Assembly (NCBI GenBank): GCA_028829895.1 | Contig: CM054180.1 | Span: 117,340,973 to 117,404,972 of the forward strand | Source: Sinotaia quadrata | Taxonomy: Eukaryota; Mollusca; Gastropoda; Architaenioglossa; Viviparidae | Direction of reading: 5' to 3' | Length of the DNA stretch: 64,000 nt | Part shown: positions 24,525 to 38,830 of the stretch, piece by piece | Numbering within the stretch: the stretch's first letter is position 1 | Layout of the letters: every line of letters starts with the position of its first letter | The notes under the pieces: generated by a model | Told to the model about the DNA's origin: nothing | The model's database searches: none | The model's input: only the letters and a program-made list of their open reading frames with translations | Made by a program: the position numbers and the translations under genes

Positions 24525-25874
24525 ATGGCATCAAGAGATTGTTTGCATCCAGCTGATTCATTCTGCTGTGTGTGCGGACAATTCATAAAGACAAGAGCGA
24601 AAAATTATTCAGTGGAAGCAAGTCGTATAATGTGCGAGGCCTACAAGGCATACTTCGGCGTGCCGGTCGGGGACCAAGACAAATCTTGGGCACCGCATTT
24701 CACATGCGAATATTGCAAGAAAACACTTGAAGGTAAACTGAACAGTTGCTTCTCGCTTAGATGTGTTTTAATTTATTTTCATAAAATTTCAATGCTTTAG
24801 ATCGAGTTCATTTCAAAGAGTTGTAATTTACAAAGTTTTGTCATAAGTCGTGTACTGTAGGCAAATACGTTCCATCTTGAAATCGTTCCATATTTTGAAA
24901 TTTCCTGCCCTCAAATTATTATAATTATTATGTGCTATGTTACAGGTTGGTACAGAGGAGAGAAGCGAGCCATGAAGTTTGCTATCCCGCGAATTTGGCG
25001 AGAGCCGACGGACCACTCAAGCAACTGCTACTTCTGCATGGTAAACCCCCAAAATCGTCGCACCGGCAAAAATGCCCCTCAGATCGTTTATCTGGACATA
25101 CCTTCTTCCATTGCCCCAGTACCACACAGCCCCGATCTGCCTGTTCCGACTCCTCCTAGGCGGCATCGGCCATCTTCAGGAGACAGCAGCAAGTCAGATA
25201 GCGAGGCAGATACTGGAGATATGGACTACGATTCTGCAGATGAAGTTGGGGATAGAAAGCCGTACTTCTCTAACCAGAAAGAAGTGAACGATTTAATTAG
25301 GGACCTCGGGCTTACGAAATCGAATGCTGAGCTTCTGATATCCAGGCTCAAACAGTGGAACTTGGTTGATGATAGCGTACAAGTCACAGATCAGAGGAAG
25401 TGGCATCAAAGATTCTCCAACTTCTTCAGTCAGCGTGATGGGCTGTGCTTCTGCAACGATGTTGCCGGTCTATTCCAGGCTATAGGTATTGCATGTAATC
25501 CTATTGAATGGCGCCTATTCATAGACAGTTCATCCCGGAGCAGTTTCGTTGCAGTTGTTCAGGGCTTCCTAGGTAATCACAAAGCTGAAAACTATGTGGA
25601 GCTGGTGCAGACTCTCATAAAGAATTACGCCACAATGGGATGCAGAATGTCTCTGAAAGTTCATATCCTTGATTCGCATCTCGACAAATTCAAGGAGAAC
25701 ATGGGCGCTTACTCGAAGGAGCAAGGCGAGCGCTTTCATCAAGATATATTGAACTTTGAGTGTCGTTACCAAGGACAGTATAACGAAAACATGATGGGGG
25801 ACTACATTTGGGGGCTACTTCAAGAGAGTGATTCACAGTACAATCGTAAATCTAGAAAATCTACACATTTCTGA
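24525..25874 (+). CDS. Transposon-encoded CxxC protein, probable internally deleted transposase
   Basis: Two exons: 24,525-24,732 and 24,946-25,874. The 213-bp intron begins GTAAAC and ends TTACAG, splitting a glycine codon. The predicted protein has 378 residues. The N-terminus has three CxxC pairs (C14/C17, C61/C64, C97/C100), with H58 and H93 nearby, which suggests a zinc-binding, DNA-contacting module. An acidic Ser/Asp/Glu-rich linker follows at about 135-165, then a compact domain. A C-terminal block contains GERFHQD at about 330-336. I recall closely similar proteins, listed only as uncharacterised, in many invertebrate genomes. As I remember them, they carry roughly 180-200 more residues between FIDSSSRS (about 261-268 here) and SFVAVVQGF (from 269). 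If so, this copy lost its core in frame. A transposase role is inferred from the flanking CACTA termini. The ATG at 24,504 would add seven residues. Confidence 0.8.
25539..25544 (+). other. Apparent internal deletion junction in the transposon gene
   Basis: Serine codons 268 and 269 join two segments that, in the full-length relatives I recall, lie about 180-200 residues apart. The frame is preserved. There is no splice signal at the junction, so the loss is in the DNA and not an annotation gap. Confidence 0.55.
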
Positions 25875-26069
25875 ACCTTGTTGAGTGGTTTCCAACTGTT
25901 TGTCTATTCCTTGTGCAAATTTTGTTTTTACCTGATCATAATGACGAAAATGAAAAAAAAATCGTTCTATTTTCACAAAAAAACGAGTTTTCTTCGTGCT
26001 GTTGTCGTGTAAGCAAAGTTTGTGCTTAATGAAGTCATTTTTTCACGTACTTTAGACATAAGCAATTGA

Positions 26070-26114
26070 AATATAACACTTAGAAGCCAGGAACAAAAAT
26101 TGTGTTACATAGTG
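26070..26114 (-). repeat. Right terminal inverted repeat
   Basis: Read on the minus strand from 26,114: CACTATGTAACACAATTTTT, then GTTCCTGGCTTCTAAGTGT. It aligns with the left end with one gap of about 12 bases. Confidence 0.8.
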
Positions 26115-28159
<2,045 letters not shown>

Positions 28160-28495
28160 AACAAATGTTGCTTTCAAAGACACGGGGCATACCAAATGTT
28201 AGTTTTCAAAGACACGGGCATACCAAATGTTGCTTTCAAAGGCACGGGGCATACCAAATGTTAGTTTTCAAAGACACGGGCATACCAAATGTTGCTTTCA
28301 AAGACACGGGCATACCAAATGTTGCTTTCAAAGGCACGGGGCATACCAAATGTTAGTTTTCAAAGACACGGGGCATACCAAATGTTAGTTTTCAAAGACA
28401 CGGGGCATACCAAATGTTAGTTTTCAAAGACACGGGGCATACCAAATGTTAGTTTTCAAAGACACGGGGCATACCAAATGTTAGTTTTCAAATGC
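28160..28495. repeat. 32-33-bp minisatellite, about ten copies
   Basis: The unit TTTCAAAGACACGGGGCATA plus CCAAATGTTAG. Two forms (GTTGC/GGGCAT and GTTAGTT/GGGGCAT) are mixed on the left, and the right half is homogeneous. Confidence 0.9.
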
Positions 28496-30265
28496 AACAG
28501 GCGTACTAATTGTCCGTTTCTAAGATAAAGTAATATCATATATATATTAATGTTATTTTCAAAGACAATAAGCCCACAAGTCCCACAAAACGTTGTTGTC
28601 GAAGCTATTAATGTCAAGGCATGCTAATTGTTGTTTTCAAATATAACAGACATGTTCAACGCTATGATTTAAAAACTACAGCAGGACGTTACACAATACA
28701 CTGTTTGTCATTCTGAAACAGAATGATTAATGCCTGTTGGGTTCAAAGTAAAGAAAGCAGAATAAAATTTCGCGTGTAAAGGAATGAGGCATTTTAAACT
28801 GTGTTCAAAGTAAAGCAGGCCTTCTAATTGCTGTTTTGAAAGACAGCGGTCTTCTTAATTGACTATAGGACGAAAGAAAGCACTATTCTTACTAATTGTT
28901 GAAATAAAATAAAATAGCCATATTAAATGGGACAGTTTTAGAAAACAGGTCTCATAATTGTTGATCGTGTTGAAAATTGCACTATTAAATGTTAAGTTTT
29001 TAAAATAAAACAACTTATTGAGTATTAATTTAAAAGAAAATAGGCCTGCTAATTTCTCGAGTTCCAAGCAAGGAGGCGTATTGGCTTGCTGAATTGAAAG
29101 ACAAAGAAATAACCTATAGAAGATAGCAAGTCGATTTAACGCTATGTCTGAAGAAATAAGGTCCACTAATTTTTAAATCAAAGACATATGCATACTAAAC
29201 GGCGAGTTAAAAAAAAAAAAAACACTGGCAAAATAACCTTTGATTTTGAAAAGCAGATACGCTAAATACTTAGTTAAAGAAAACAAAGATCGAGGAATGT
29301 TCGGTTCAAAAAGACAAAGGATACTGAATGTTGAGTTCAAAGTGACGAAGAAAATCTAAATATTTAGTTCACAGAGACAAAATGTATTAAATTTTTAGTT
29401 CACAGAGACAAAGAAATCTAAATATTTAGTTCACAGAGACAAATGATATTGAATTTTTAGTGCATAGCGACAAAGAAATCTAAATATTTAGTTCAAAGAG
29501 ACACAGAAATCTAAATACTTAGTACAAAGAAACAAAGGATATTGAATGTTAATTTCATAGACACAAAGAAATCTAAATATTTAGTTCACAGAGACAAAGG
29601 ATATTGAATTTTTAGTGCCTAGCGACAAAGAAATCTAAATATTTAGTTCACAGAGACAAAGGATATTGAATTTTTAGTGCCTAGCGACAAAGAAATCTAA
29701 ATATTTAGTTCACAGAGACAAATGATATTGAATTTTTAGTTCATAGAGACATAGAAATCTAAATATTTATTTCACAGCAAGAACAAAGGCTGCTGAATGT
29801 TGAGTTTGATGTAGAAACAACATCCGAAGAAAACAAGCCTACTAAATTAAGACTTCAAAGAAGACTAGCTTACTCAATACTGATTAAATCAAATATGTAC
29901 GCTGTGATGAGCATTAAGAAACGGGTGTACAAACAGTTATGTTTAAAGAAAATATAACTACAAATCATAGAATTCCAAGACATCAAATCCACTATCTGCT
30001 AAGAAAACAGCCGTGCGAACTGTTGTTTTCGGAATTGTAACAGGCCTAATAAATGATGCCGTGAAGTACAACTCTAAAAAATGGCTGCTTGAACAGAGAG
30101 CAGGCCTTAGTACATCACGTCTTGAGTTTACAGCAGGCCTTGAGTACCAAATGGCATAATAACTGCTGCTGAAAAGAAAGTAGGTCTTAATAAAACAACT
30201 CCTTAAGATAACAACAGGCATTTTTAACTGCTGCTTGGAAAATCAGGAGTCATGCCATGCGGTGC
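28496..30265. repeat. Degenerate extension of the same satellite, with a 61-bp sub-array
   Basis: About 1.8 kb of diverged units that keep a TTCAAAGACAA...GGC-T-CTAAAT-TTG skeleton. Within it, 29,340-29,800 forms a better-conserved array of about 61 bp (AATCTAAATATTTAGTTCAC, AGAGACAAA, GATATTGAATTTTTAGT). No ORF of note. Confidence 0.7.
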
Positions 30266-30952
30266 CTTGAGGTAACAGGCATTCTAAACACAGAGCTTAT
30301 CAATCCCGACAAAATGCCAGTCTGACCATTCTGCAGGATTTGTCATTATTCCATTCTCCCAGTCTTCCTGCACGGCGTTTCGGCGGTCATGCAAGTAACA
30401 CATACGGCTGGCTTCCTCGTCCCTTCTCTCCCCTCCCCCCACATTTCCACCGACCCCAACCCACCACCGACCCTACGCTTCAGAAAAACCCAATCGATAC
30501 GCGAAATGATACATACGCATAAGAGCTCAAGCCTGATGCAACGGTGCATGAGTGTGAGTGTGTTCTTGCGGTTTGTTTACCTGTGTGTGTGTGTGTGTGC
30601 GCGCGCGCGCGTGTGGTATTGTTTTCAGCCAGCAAACCTTTGTAATAAGTGCCAGTTGCTTAATTATTTTAAAGTTAGAGAATTGTAGCCTGAAATTTTT
30701 TCCAATCACAAGATTGATCGAAAGTACTTGACCGAAATATGAATTCGAATGGATGAGAAGAATCTTGTGATTAATCTAATTATACTTAAGAAATGTTAAT
30801 ACATTGTTTGAAAATATTTTGTAGCGAAAACGTGAATTTTTAGGCACTGATCCTACGTCTCCTAAGAAAGTAGGCAAATATGTAGGCCAGTTTGTGTGCA
30901 TGCGTATGTCAACTTTTAAAAGTGACACACAGCTAAATGGCTAGTTAGAATG
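30266..30952. other. Non-coding stretch
   Basis: Short GT/GC alternating tract at about 30,583-30,612. No gene recognised. Confidence 0.5.
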
Positions 30953-31355
<403 letters not shown>

Positions 31356-32235
31356 GAGTGGAAATTCTAAACCCATGTGCAACTAAAATTAGTTGTTGAT
31401 TTAAAAAATACTAGATATACAAAATCACTTGCAAATTGTACCTGAAAAAATTACTAAAAGCAATAAGAAAACATAAATCTGTGGTTGCATTCTGCAAACT
31501 AAAGAGCCAAAGATAAAAATACATTGATGACTAGAAGACAAACGGTCAGTCTGAGTCTGCTGGCACCATGCCGAGCGTGCAGCAAGAGCAAGTCAAGTGA
31601 CGTCACGTAGTGACGGATACACTACGTCACTGAGATATAAGTCGGTGGCATACACACACAACTCGATGAGTTGCTTAACGGAAACCATTCCCGCCCCCAC
31701 CCAAAATCGCCATTTTAATGTTTCGTCACTTTAAAAAACACACGTGCTGGTTATTGTTTTAATTTTTCTCATTACTGAAGCAAGAAGAGGTCAGCGTTCC
31801 TTTCGCCTCGACTTAAATACCTCCCTGCGTGGTATATTTAAATAATTAATTACAAGATCTCGATTTCACGGCGGAGCGATATCCGGAGCAAAAGGTATTA
31901 TTGCGCGTGGCACCCTGCTATCCAAGAATTGATCCTGTGTCCTGAATTTAATGTTTATTGATTCGGGTAAGATGTCAGCCACAAATGTGGAACAGAAAGC
32001 GTCACTGCAAATGGCGGGAAAGGATTCTTTCTCCGGGTCGGAATTGAACAAAAATGGCTGCTAGAAATCAGCCACAAACTTCTGACTTGTCATCAGTGTA
32101 GACCAGAAATAAAGGCCATTCGCAAACATCAAAGGCGAGAACTAGCTTGACCTTAGAGAAACACGTAGTATGTAGGTCTTACTATACAGCATTGCTTTAG
32201 GAGGAGGATATGTTAAGAAACAACGATACTTGTAC

Positions 32236-32286
<51 letters not shown>

Positions 32287-33489
32287 AGCTTGTCTGCCTT
32301 CTGCTTATCTATGCATGCCTGACAATCTGTGTCTGCCTTACTACGTATTCATACACACCTGCCTACCCATTTATTCATCCATTTCAATGGTCTGGTCGGC
32401 CTTGTCTACCGTTAACAGATTTACTAACGACTTTCTGTCTATCAATCTATTTCTCTATTTAATTTGTATTGGTACACGAAACTCGACTACATATATATCT
32501 TTGTTAACCGGAAGCAAGTAAACAACCGACTGCTAGAGTAGCGCAGCTAAATTGTCAATAGTGATGCAACTTTGACTACACTGTGAACAACAGCGATTCC
32601 CTAACCAAATTACAAGTACAGTATTAGATTACACCACCACCACCACCACCACCACCCTTCCTCTCGCACAAATGTCTCTCCTCCTTTGTGCTTCGTTGTC
32701 TCTATAACCAGGATGGTTTGTTCGACTTAGAACTGCACCACTTGGTTTTGAAATAAATATTTAAATTAAAATATAAACTCCGAGAAACAGAATTATAATT
32801 AGAATGACACGGTTGGTAAGTGTAGTAATGGGACATAGATCATCGTCACTAGTTGACAACAAGGAAAGAAAGGAAAGAAGACGAAGGTGAAAGAACGATA
32901 AGAGATGAAAAAGCAAACCATTCATAATCTAAACTCCATTAGATAAGGAAGGAAAAAGGAAAAAGAACAATGAATAAAACAAAGTTGAAGTTTGGCATCT
33001 GCATTAAGGAACGCAAGGAATAAAGCAAGACGAACGAAAAAGACGTGAGGCGGTAACTACAAAACCACTACAAAATAAAAACACAGACAAACAATGAAGG
33101 AAAGAAGGGGAAGAAAACAGAAGAGTGTGGGTAAAGATGTTAACACGGACGGTACAACCACACGTCCAGTCAGCGCTCGAGAAGCTGCGAGCTAAAAATA
33201 GACTGGACTGCAACTAGTAACACTGGCGTACAATCGATAGATCTGTGAAGCATGGGGCAAGCAGTAAAAGACCCAAGGGAAACTACTGACAATGACGCGT
33301 GTATCCCGCACGACTGGCCTGACCATACTATAAGCCTTATAAGAGTTCTTGTGTGATTAACATTTTATGTATTTCTGAAGACTGATCTAACCGTTCTCTT
33401 CTTGTACTATGGAACGTGTGACTAGCATGCGTGAATTTCTTATCACAAGCAGAACCATGGTCTCTTTGTATAATGAATTTAGGGCACTG
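31356..33489. other. Non-coding stretch
   Basis: Contains (TCTA)n at 32,237-32,286 and (CAC)n at 32,633-32,656. A CRE-like TGACGTCA at about 31,598 adjoins a small inverted repeat (ACGTAGTG / CACTACGT). No gene could be supported; a protein-like open frame at 31,866-32,070 on the minus strand is listed under rejected items. Confidence 0.5.
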
Positions 33490-33596
<107 letters not shown>

Positions 33597-33674
33597 CAAA
33601 TTAGGAGTCGTGCATTCCTGCAGACCTTGTATATGAGGATTAGAACACTGCCTGCAAATGTGAGTGCATACATA

Positions 33675-34080
33675 TGCATCCCCTAAGTCTAGCGATAGGA
33701 CATCCAGACTGATCCTGTGTAAAGTAACTAGGGCAGTCTATGCGTATGATTGTGTGTTTGTGTGTGTACATGCATCCCCTAAGTCTAGCGATAGGACGTC
33801 CAGACTGATCCTGTGTAAAGTAACTAGGGCAGTCTATGCGTATGATTGTGTGTGTACATGCATCCCATAAGTCTAGCGATAGGACATCCAGACTGATCCT
33901 TTGTAAAGGAACTAGGGCAATCTATGCGTATGATTGTGTGTTCGTATGTGTATCCCATTCGCATCCCATAAGTCTAGCGATAGGACATCCAGACTGATCC
34001 TGTGTAAAGGAACTAGGGCAATCTATGCGTATGATTGTGTGTTCGTATGTGTACATGCAAACATTCCATAAAACTAGCGG
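33675..34080. repeat. About 87-105-bp tandem repeat, five copies
   Basis: Each unit has AAGTCTAGCGATAGGACATC, CAGACTGATCCTGTGTAAAG, AACTAGGGCA, TATGCGTATGATTGTGTG and a GT-rich spacer of variable length. The last copy (34,066-34,110) is strongly diverged. Confidence 0.9.
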
Positions 34081-34110
34081 TGTTGCATCCAAACCGACTT
34101 TATATAAGGG

Positions 34111-35255
34111 AACTAAAAATATATGTACTACTAAGAGGTGGGTCGGAGACCTCGCCTTTCTTCCAGGAATCAATTTGCCACATGTACTCAAGTGCTGAAT
34201 ATCTTGTTCCCAGTTAAAGACACTTTGTTCTTCAATCATAATTGCATGACATAACCGGGTTGAAAAATGATTTATTTAGTACCTTGCCCCCTGTAATTAG
34301 AAATAAACCGGGTTGAACCATTTTGATGTCTGCACACGTCGGCTTCTGATCCAACCAGAGCACATATCAGCTTCAGAACCAGTGTGTGCGTATATGTGCT
34401 GTGAGCTTGCATTTTATAAAACCACCACCACCACCACCACCACCACCACAGTCGATTTGTTTGAAGGATCCAGTGAGAATTAGATGTGTATCCCATTTGA
34501 GAGATTTCTCTCTCTATCAGTTTTTTCCACCACCACCCTTTAAGTTAATAGCTTTTAATAGTAGATGATGTGCTACTGTGTGTGCATATATATTTACTTA
34601 CTATTGCCTCTGGAAGTATTTAAGTGTGTGTATGATGTGTGCAAGTGTTTGCGTAGTTGTGTGTCTAAGAACGTGTTGCACAAATGAATGTGCGTGTGCC
34701 CATATGAGGGTGCGTTTTGCATGTGTCAATATTCATATGAGTACATATGTATATGTATTGTGCAGATGTACCATTGTGGTCTGAATGCACGTGTGAATGC
34801 TGTGTGATATTTTGTGAATGTATGTGTGCGTGCGTGAGGTTGTAGTGTTTATTTTTTATCTATGTGTACATGTCTATCCATGTGGGTTTGTTGTGGTTTT
34901 AGGTTAATGTTTGTATATTTGAATGCAATTATGTGTGTAGGCCTATGTGTGTCTACTGTGTTACAGTGAAGTTTTAAGGTGGATGTAGCATACGTTTATA
35001 TAGTATATTACACATTTTGTTGGTAGGCTTCTTGTAAAATATATTCGCACTTTGTTGCATATAAACTAATGGCTGTCTAAAGTAAATAAAAAAAATAATA
35101 AAATTCCTTTGCCATTTCTTGGTGATCTAAATCACTTGTGAGGGGAAGGAATAGCACACGGGTCGCCATAAACAATCTAGTATAGTTTTTTTTGGGGGGA
35201 AGCATGACGCACGGACTCTCCAGCTGAGCCTGACAGCAGATCAAGCATTTTCGGC
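34111..35255. other. Non-coding stretch
   Basis: (ACC)n at 34,421-34,450 and irregular GT-rich sequence at 34,575-34,960. No gene recognised. Confidence 0.5.
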
Positions 35256-35375
35256 TTAAAGCCGCGTCTACACTGGTCATTGGATTGAACAATCCGCTCA
35301 GAGGAATGCTCGTTGACTTAATAAGACGCCACTGACCTCATCGTGTGCATATTGCCAGTGTAGATGAGGCTTAAA
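35256..35375. mobile_element. Small MITE-like hairpin element
   Basis: A 110-bp core (35,261-35,370) begins GCCGCGTCTACACTGG and ends with the inverse of GCCTCATCTACACTGG (14 of 16 positions match). TTAAA lies directly outside both ends (35,256-35,260 and 35,371-35,375), consistent with a target duplication. Too short to encode anything. The superfamily is not assigned. Confidence 0.7.
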
Positions 35376-37877
35376 GTATTCCGGACCTTGAAATCAGACA
35401 CAAGCCACGATCTTTCTTAAGGAAAGAGAAGCAAGGATATCTTACAGGCTTCAGTCCTCCAGGACACGCAACATCATAATAAATCCATTCCATCTCATCT
35501 CGTTGGATATTGTCATCGCCGTATGATTACTGTACATCGAGCTTAGCCAAGCAACTAATGAAAAACGTAAAAATGGAAAGATCAGAAGAAAATAAATCAA
35601 TATTTTTAAATATATATATCCCAAGATACACGGCCGTATAGATTTCTCGTACTGAAAAGCATAATGCACAGAGTAACTTGGTTTCCAGATTGCATTGTAT
35701 GCGTTCATTAAAACTCTCACGAGATCGGATAATATTTTGCAACCGTACTCTGGTAGATAATGAGAACTAAATCAATTTGGTTAATTAAACTATACTGAGT
35801 CAAAGGAATTAATCAGAACTTATCGTATTGTATAATATACGAATAAATAAATTGTGCACACACAAAAAATATATTGAATATGATGAAATACTGTTAATTT
35901 GAGGAGTACTTATTGAAATGTTAATTTTATTCAGTATGTTTATACATAACAGTATTTGGACACTATCCTATACCTCCCTGTCCACCATGCGACAAAAAGT
36001 AAGTTGGGGTGGGAGGGGTTATAATGGTGGAAATGCAGAAGAATAGAGAGCATAGCAAGAACTACCAATTATTCAAGTTTTGTTTATAAAGCCACTTGCA
36101 ACAACAGTCGCAAACTCCTATCCATTCATCTCTTCCTACACACCTCTGATTGACCTAAATGAATGATGTGACTGTACGGATTCTTAAATATACTTACTCC
36201 TCCCCATACCCCCCCTCCCCAGCCTTCTGTTCTCTGCTGATCCTTGGAATAATCTAAAATTTATGTTGTTGTGTATGTCACTGACCTGAAGATTTTGTCC
36301 TCTCTATTAATGCCTGAGGACATATAAATGAAGTCAAGCTACTGCTCTTTTCTTTCCCGTCACTATTTTGAGGGGATAGCGAGCTAGTTACCAGAATTGT
36401 GAGTAAGTACGTCTTTCTTCACTGAACTCTCTGTAAACTGTTTCATTACGTCCACCGTTCATTGAGATATAAATACGTACTATGACAATCAAGCTAATCA
36501 CCAATTCTAGACGTTAGTCATTATTTTCTCTCATGTGTTAAATTGTTAATGTTATCATTTGTTTTGTACTTTCATCTGTATTAGGTGTAGTCGCATTTTT
36601 ATCAAAGCGGAAGTTTTTCATATTTATATTTCAAATCTTCAAGCATGCGACAATCAGAGATATTTCATTAGACGCTGGAATATATTACTAATTTTATATT
36701 GTCTGTTTCTGCCAATCATGGTGCTTCAGTGAAAGTTTACTGATGACATATTTCGCAACGTGAGAATCTAGTAAAGTCGTTAAGGTCAGAAATCGTGGGC
36801 TTTTAAAAGATACATTCCTACTGTTGAAGCTGCAAAAGATGGCGACTTCCTGGTAAAGGCACAGACAACACAGTACTTTAATTAGCTCCCTTGACATCGC
36901 ATTTATTTTAAAAAAATAAATAAAACTAACTGTACTAGAAATTGTCACTGTAAAAGGGCGGAAGGAATGGTAGATGCAATAACTTTTAACTCACTCAAAC
37001 TCTTCAGTACAGAATAGAGATGTATTATCACTAACCCTGTCACTCGCTCTAGTGAAATATCGAAACGTAGTAATCTGTATTCGTACACAATTGCAAATCG
37101 TTAAATATTGAATACAAAATGTAGCCTATAATGATGAATTAAAGGCGCAGTCGCCAGGGAAGAACGTGTGAAAGTTGTTATCAAGGCAGTATATTATGAC
37201 AATTGGTGGGAATTAACGCTGTGGTTGTTGTTGTCTTTTTTCCCTTTAATTAACGCAGAAAACTGCTGCTATCGAAAGATTCATAATAGTTTGCTCCCCA
37301 TGCGAATAGACACTATGAAACGGTTTGAAACCGCGACACCTGTTTCCGTCATGAACGGAAGTGATGGGAATTAGGGTGCGCAACTCTCGATCGTGTTTTG
37401 ATGCAAGGACAAAAAGGTGGTTTCCAATGGGCTCTGGACTGGATTGTAAATTTTTTAAGTGAAATGACGCATTACATAAATGGCCTATATATTAGTGAGC
37501 AATTTTTTTTTTGAAAATTCCTCTTCATCTCTAACGTGTGTAAATTTCGCAGATTTAACTCACTGGTTTAGTAAGCTGTATGTGGGGAAGGTATCACTAC
37601 CAAGTCCTATGTGTGTGTGTTAGTGTGTGTGATTTTGGGTGTGAGTAAAAACGAGTGGAGAGAGAGAGAAAGAGAGTGTGAAAGATAATTCCAGTATAGT
37701 CCTCTTAGACCGTGAATGGTCAGAAATGGGGGAAAAATACACAAATGCATACCACACATATTTAGAGACACCCACCCAAACATACACTCAGACAGACTAA
37801 CAGCGCTAGCGTAGACCAATGACTGTCATACTTAAACATCTAACATCCTTCAACCATCATGCGACTATAACAACAAA
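35376..37877. other. Long non-coding stretch
   Basis: About 2.5 kb without a supported gene, RNA or transposon. Several short open frames show no motif. Confidence 0.5.
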
Positions 37878-37883
37878 GACACG

Positions 37884-37884
<1 letters not shown>

Positions 37885-37925
<41 letters not shown>
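37885..37925. repeat. CA microsatellite
   Basis: Pure (CA)n. Confidence 0.95.
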
Positions 37926-37927
<2 letters not shown>

Positions 37928-38740
37928 CACTCGTCACACGGAAACCCAATGGTACAGAAAACAGATCATTCTGGCATCCCTACGCTAACGAGTCACACGC
38001 AGTTCGTCCGCTCCACGTGCTTTGAAATCCTTAAGATGTGAGCCATCGATTGTGCAGAGAAGGTAGGCCGATGTGCAAATGCCGCTTTAGATGACCGACT
38101 TCACACAGCGGAACATAACCTTGCACCCGTTATTGGACACAATGGAGGAACAACGATGGCGCTTGTTGTACGGAAAATCGATGGACAAGCAAAGGTTTGG
38201 ACCGAAAGACACGGAAGGCAGCACAGACCAGCGCGCGGGAGTCACGGTTGGTTACTCTCGCGCAAACACGCAGAGCGTGGAAACAGGCGATTTTTAAGCT
38301 TGCCTATGGAAGAGTGGTTGCAATTTCTCATTGAACACGCACGTAATTGCTTCAGCGAGAGCTCGCGAGGGACATGAAAGATAGGTAAATGAAGGTGAAA
38401 AGAAAACAGGTGACTGGATGGATAGGTGAGAAGAAAGAGAGATTGGATGGAAGGAGAGGGAAAGATATATCTCAGTCATAACCACACACACACAAATAAA
38501 CACGTATATGATACACACAAGCACACACAATCATATTCAGATGGATAACATGAGAGATGATACACAAATATATATGAAAAACATACACATACACACACAT
38601 GATGAAAGCACGCAAACATATTACCACGTATTTAAAAACATATACTTACGTATACACACACGTTACATATTCATACAAATCACAGACATGTAAATACTGA
38701 CATAAACCCACATACATAGATACATTCATTTATGCTTATA

Positions 38741-38742
<2 letters not shown>
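37926..38742. other. Non-coding stretch, moderately GC-rich in the middle
   Basis: 38,090-38,380 is richer in CG than its surroundings and carries two overlapping open frames of about 70 codons, neither recognisable. CA-rich sequence follows from 38,480. Confidence 0.4.
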
Positions 38743-38828
<86 letters not shown>

Positions 38829-38830
38829 AA
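38743..38830. repeat. Compound CA / TA microsatellite
   Basis: (CA)n to about 38,808, then (TA)n. Confidence 0.95.

Larger units (their letters stand above)
24141..26114 (+). mobile_element. CACTA-like DNA transposon with a heat-shock-type promoter
   Basis: The element is 1,974 bp. It starts CACTATGTAACA and ends with the exact reverse complement of those 12 bases. Similarity between the ends continues inward with gaps through a TTTTGTTC...CTGG block and an AAGTGT block, over about 40-50 bp. A TAA flanks both sides, consistent with a 3-bp target-site duplication. Inside are an array of heat-shock pentamers, a TATA box and one spliced gene. CACTA termini and a 3-bp duplication are the known signature of the CACTA/EnSpm group, which is why I assign it there; the assignment rests on the termini and not on a demonstrated transposase domain. 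The open reading frame is undamaged apart from an apparent in-frame internal loss, which suggests a fairly young insertion. Confidence 0.75.

Noticed and set aside
24930..25159. Separate gene starting at the ATG inside the intron (24,930)
   Set aside because: The first five codons lie in the intron before the AG at 24,944-24,945. Splicing restores continuity with the upstream exon, and the CxxC pattern spans both exons.
31866..32070. Protein-like open frame on the minus strand (contains ESFPAICSDAFCSTF)
   Set aside because: No ATG; it would need an acceptor at a weak TTTCTAG. No recognisable domain and no partner exon, so too weak to list as a gene.
38090..38377. Two overlapping open frames in a moderately GC-rich patch
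   Set aside because: Both are about 70 codons in different frames; neither has a recognisable motif or clear splice sites.
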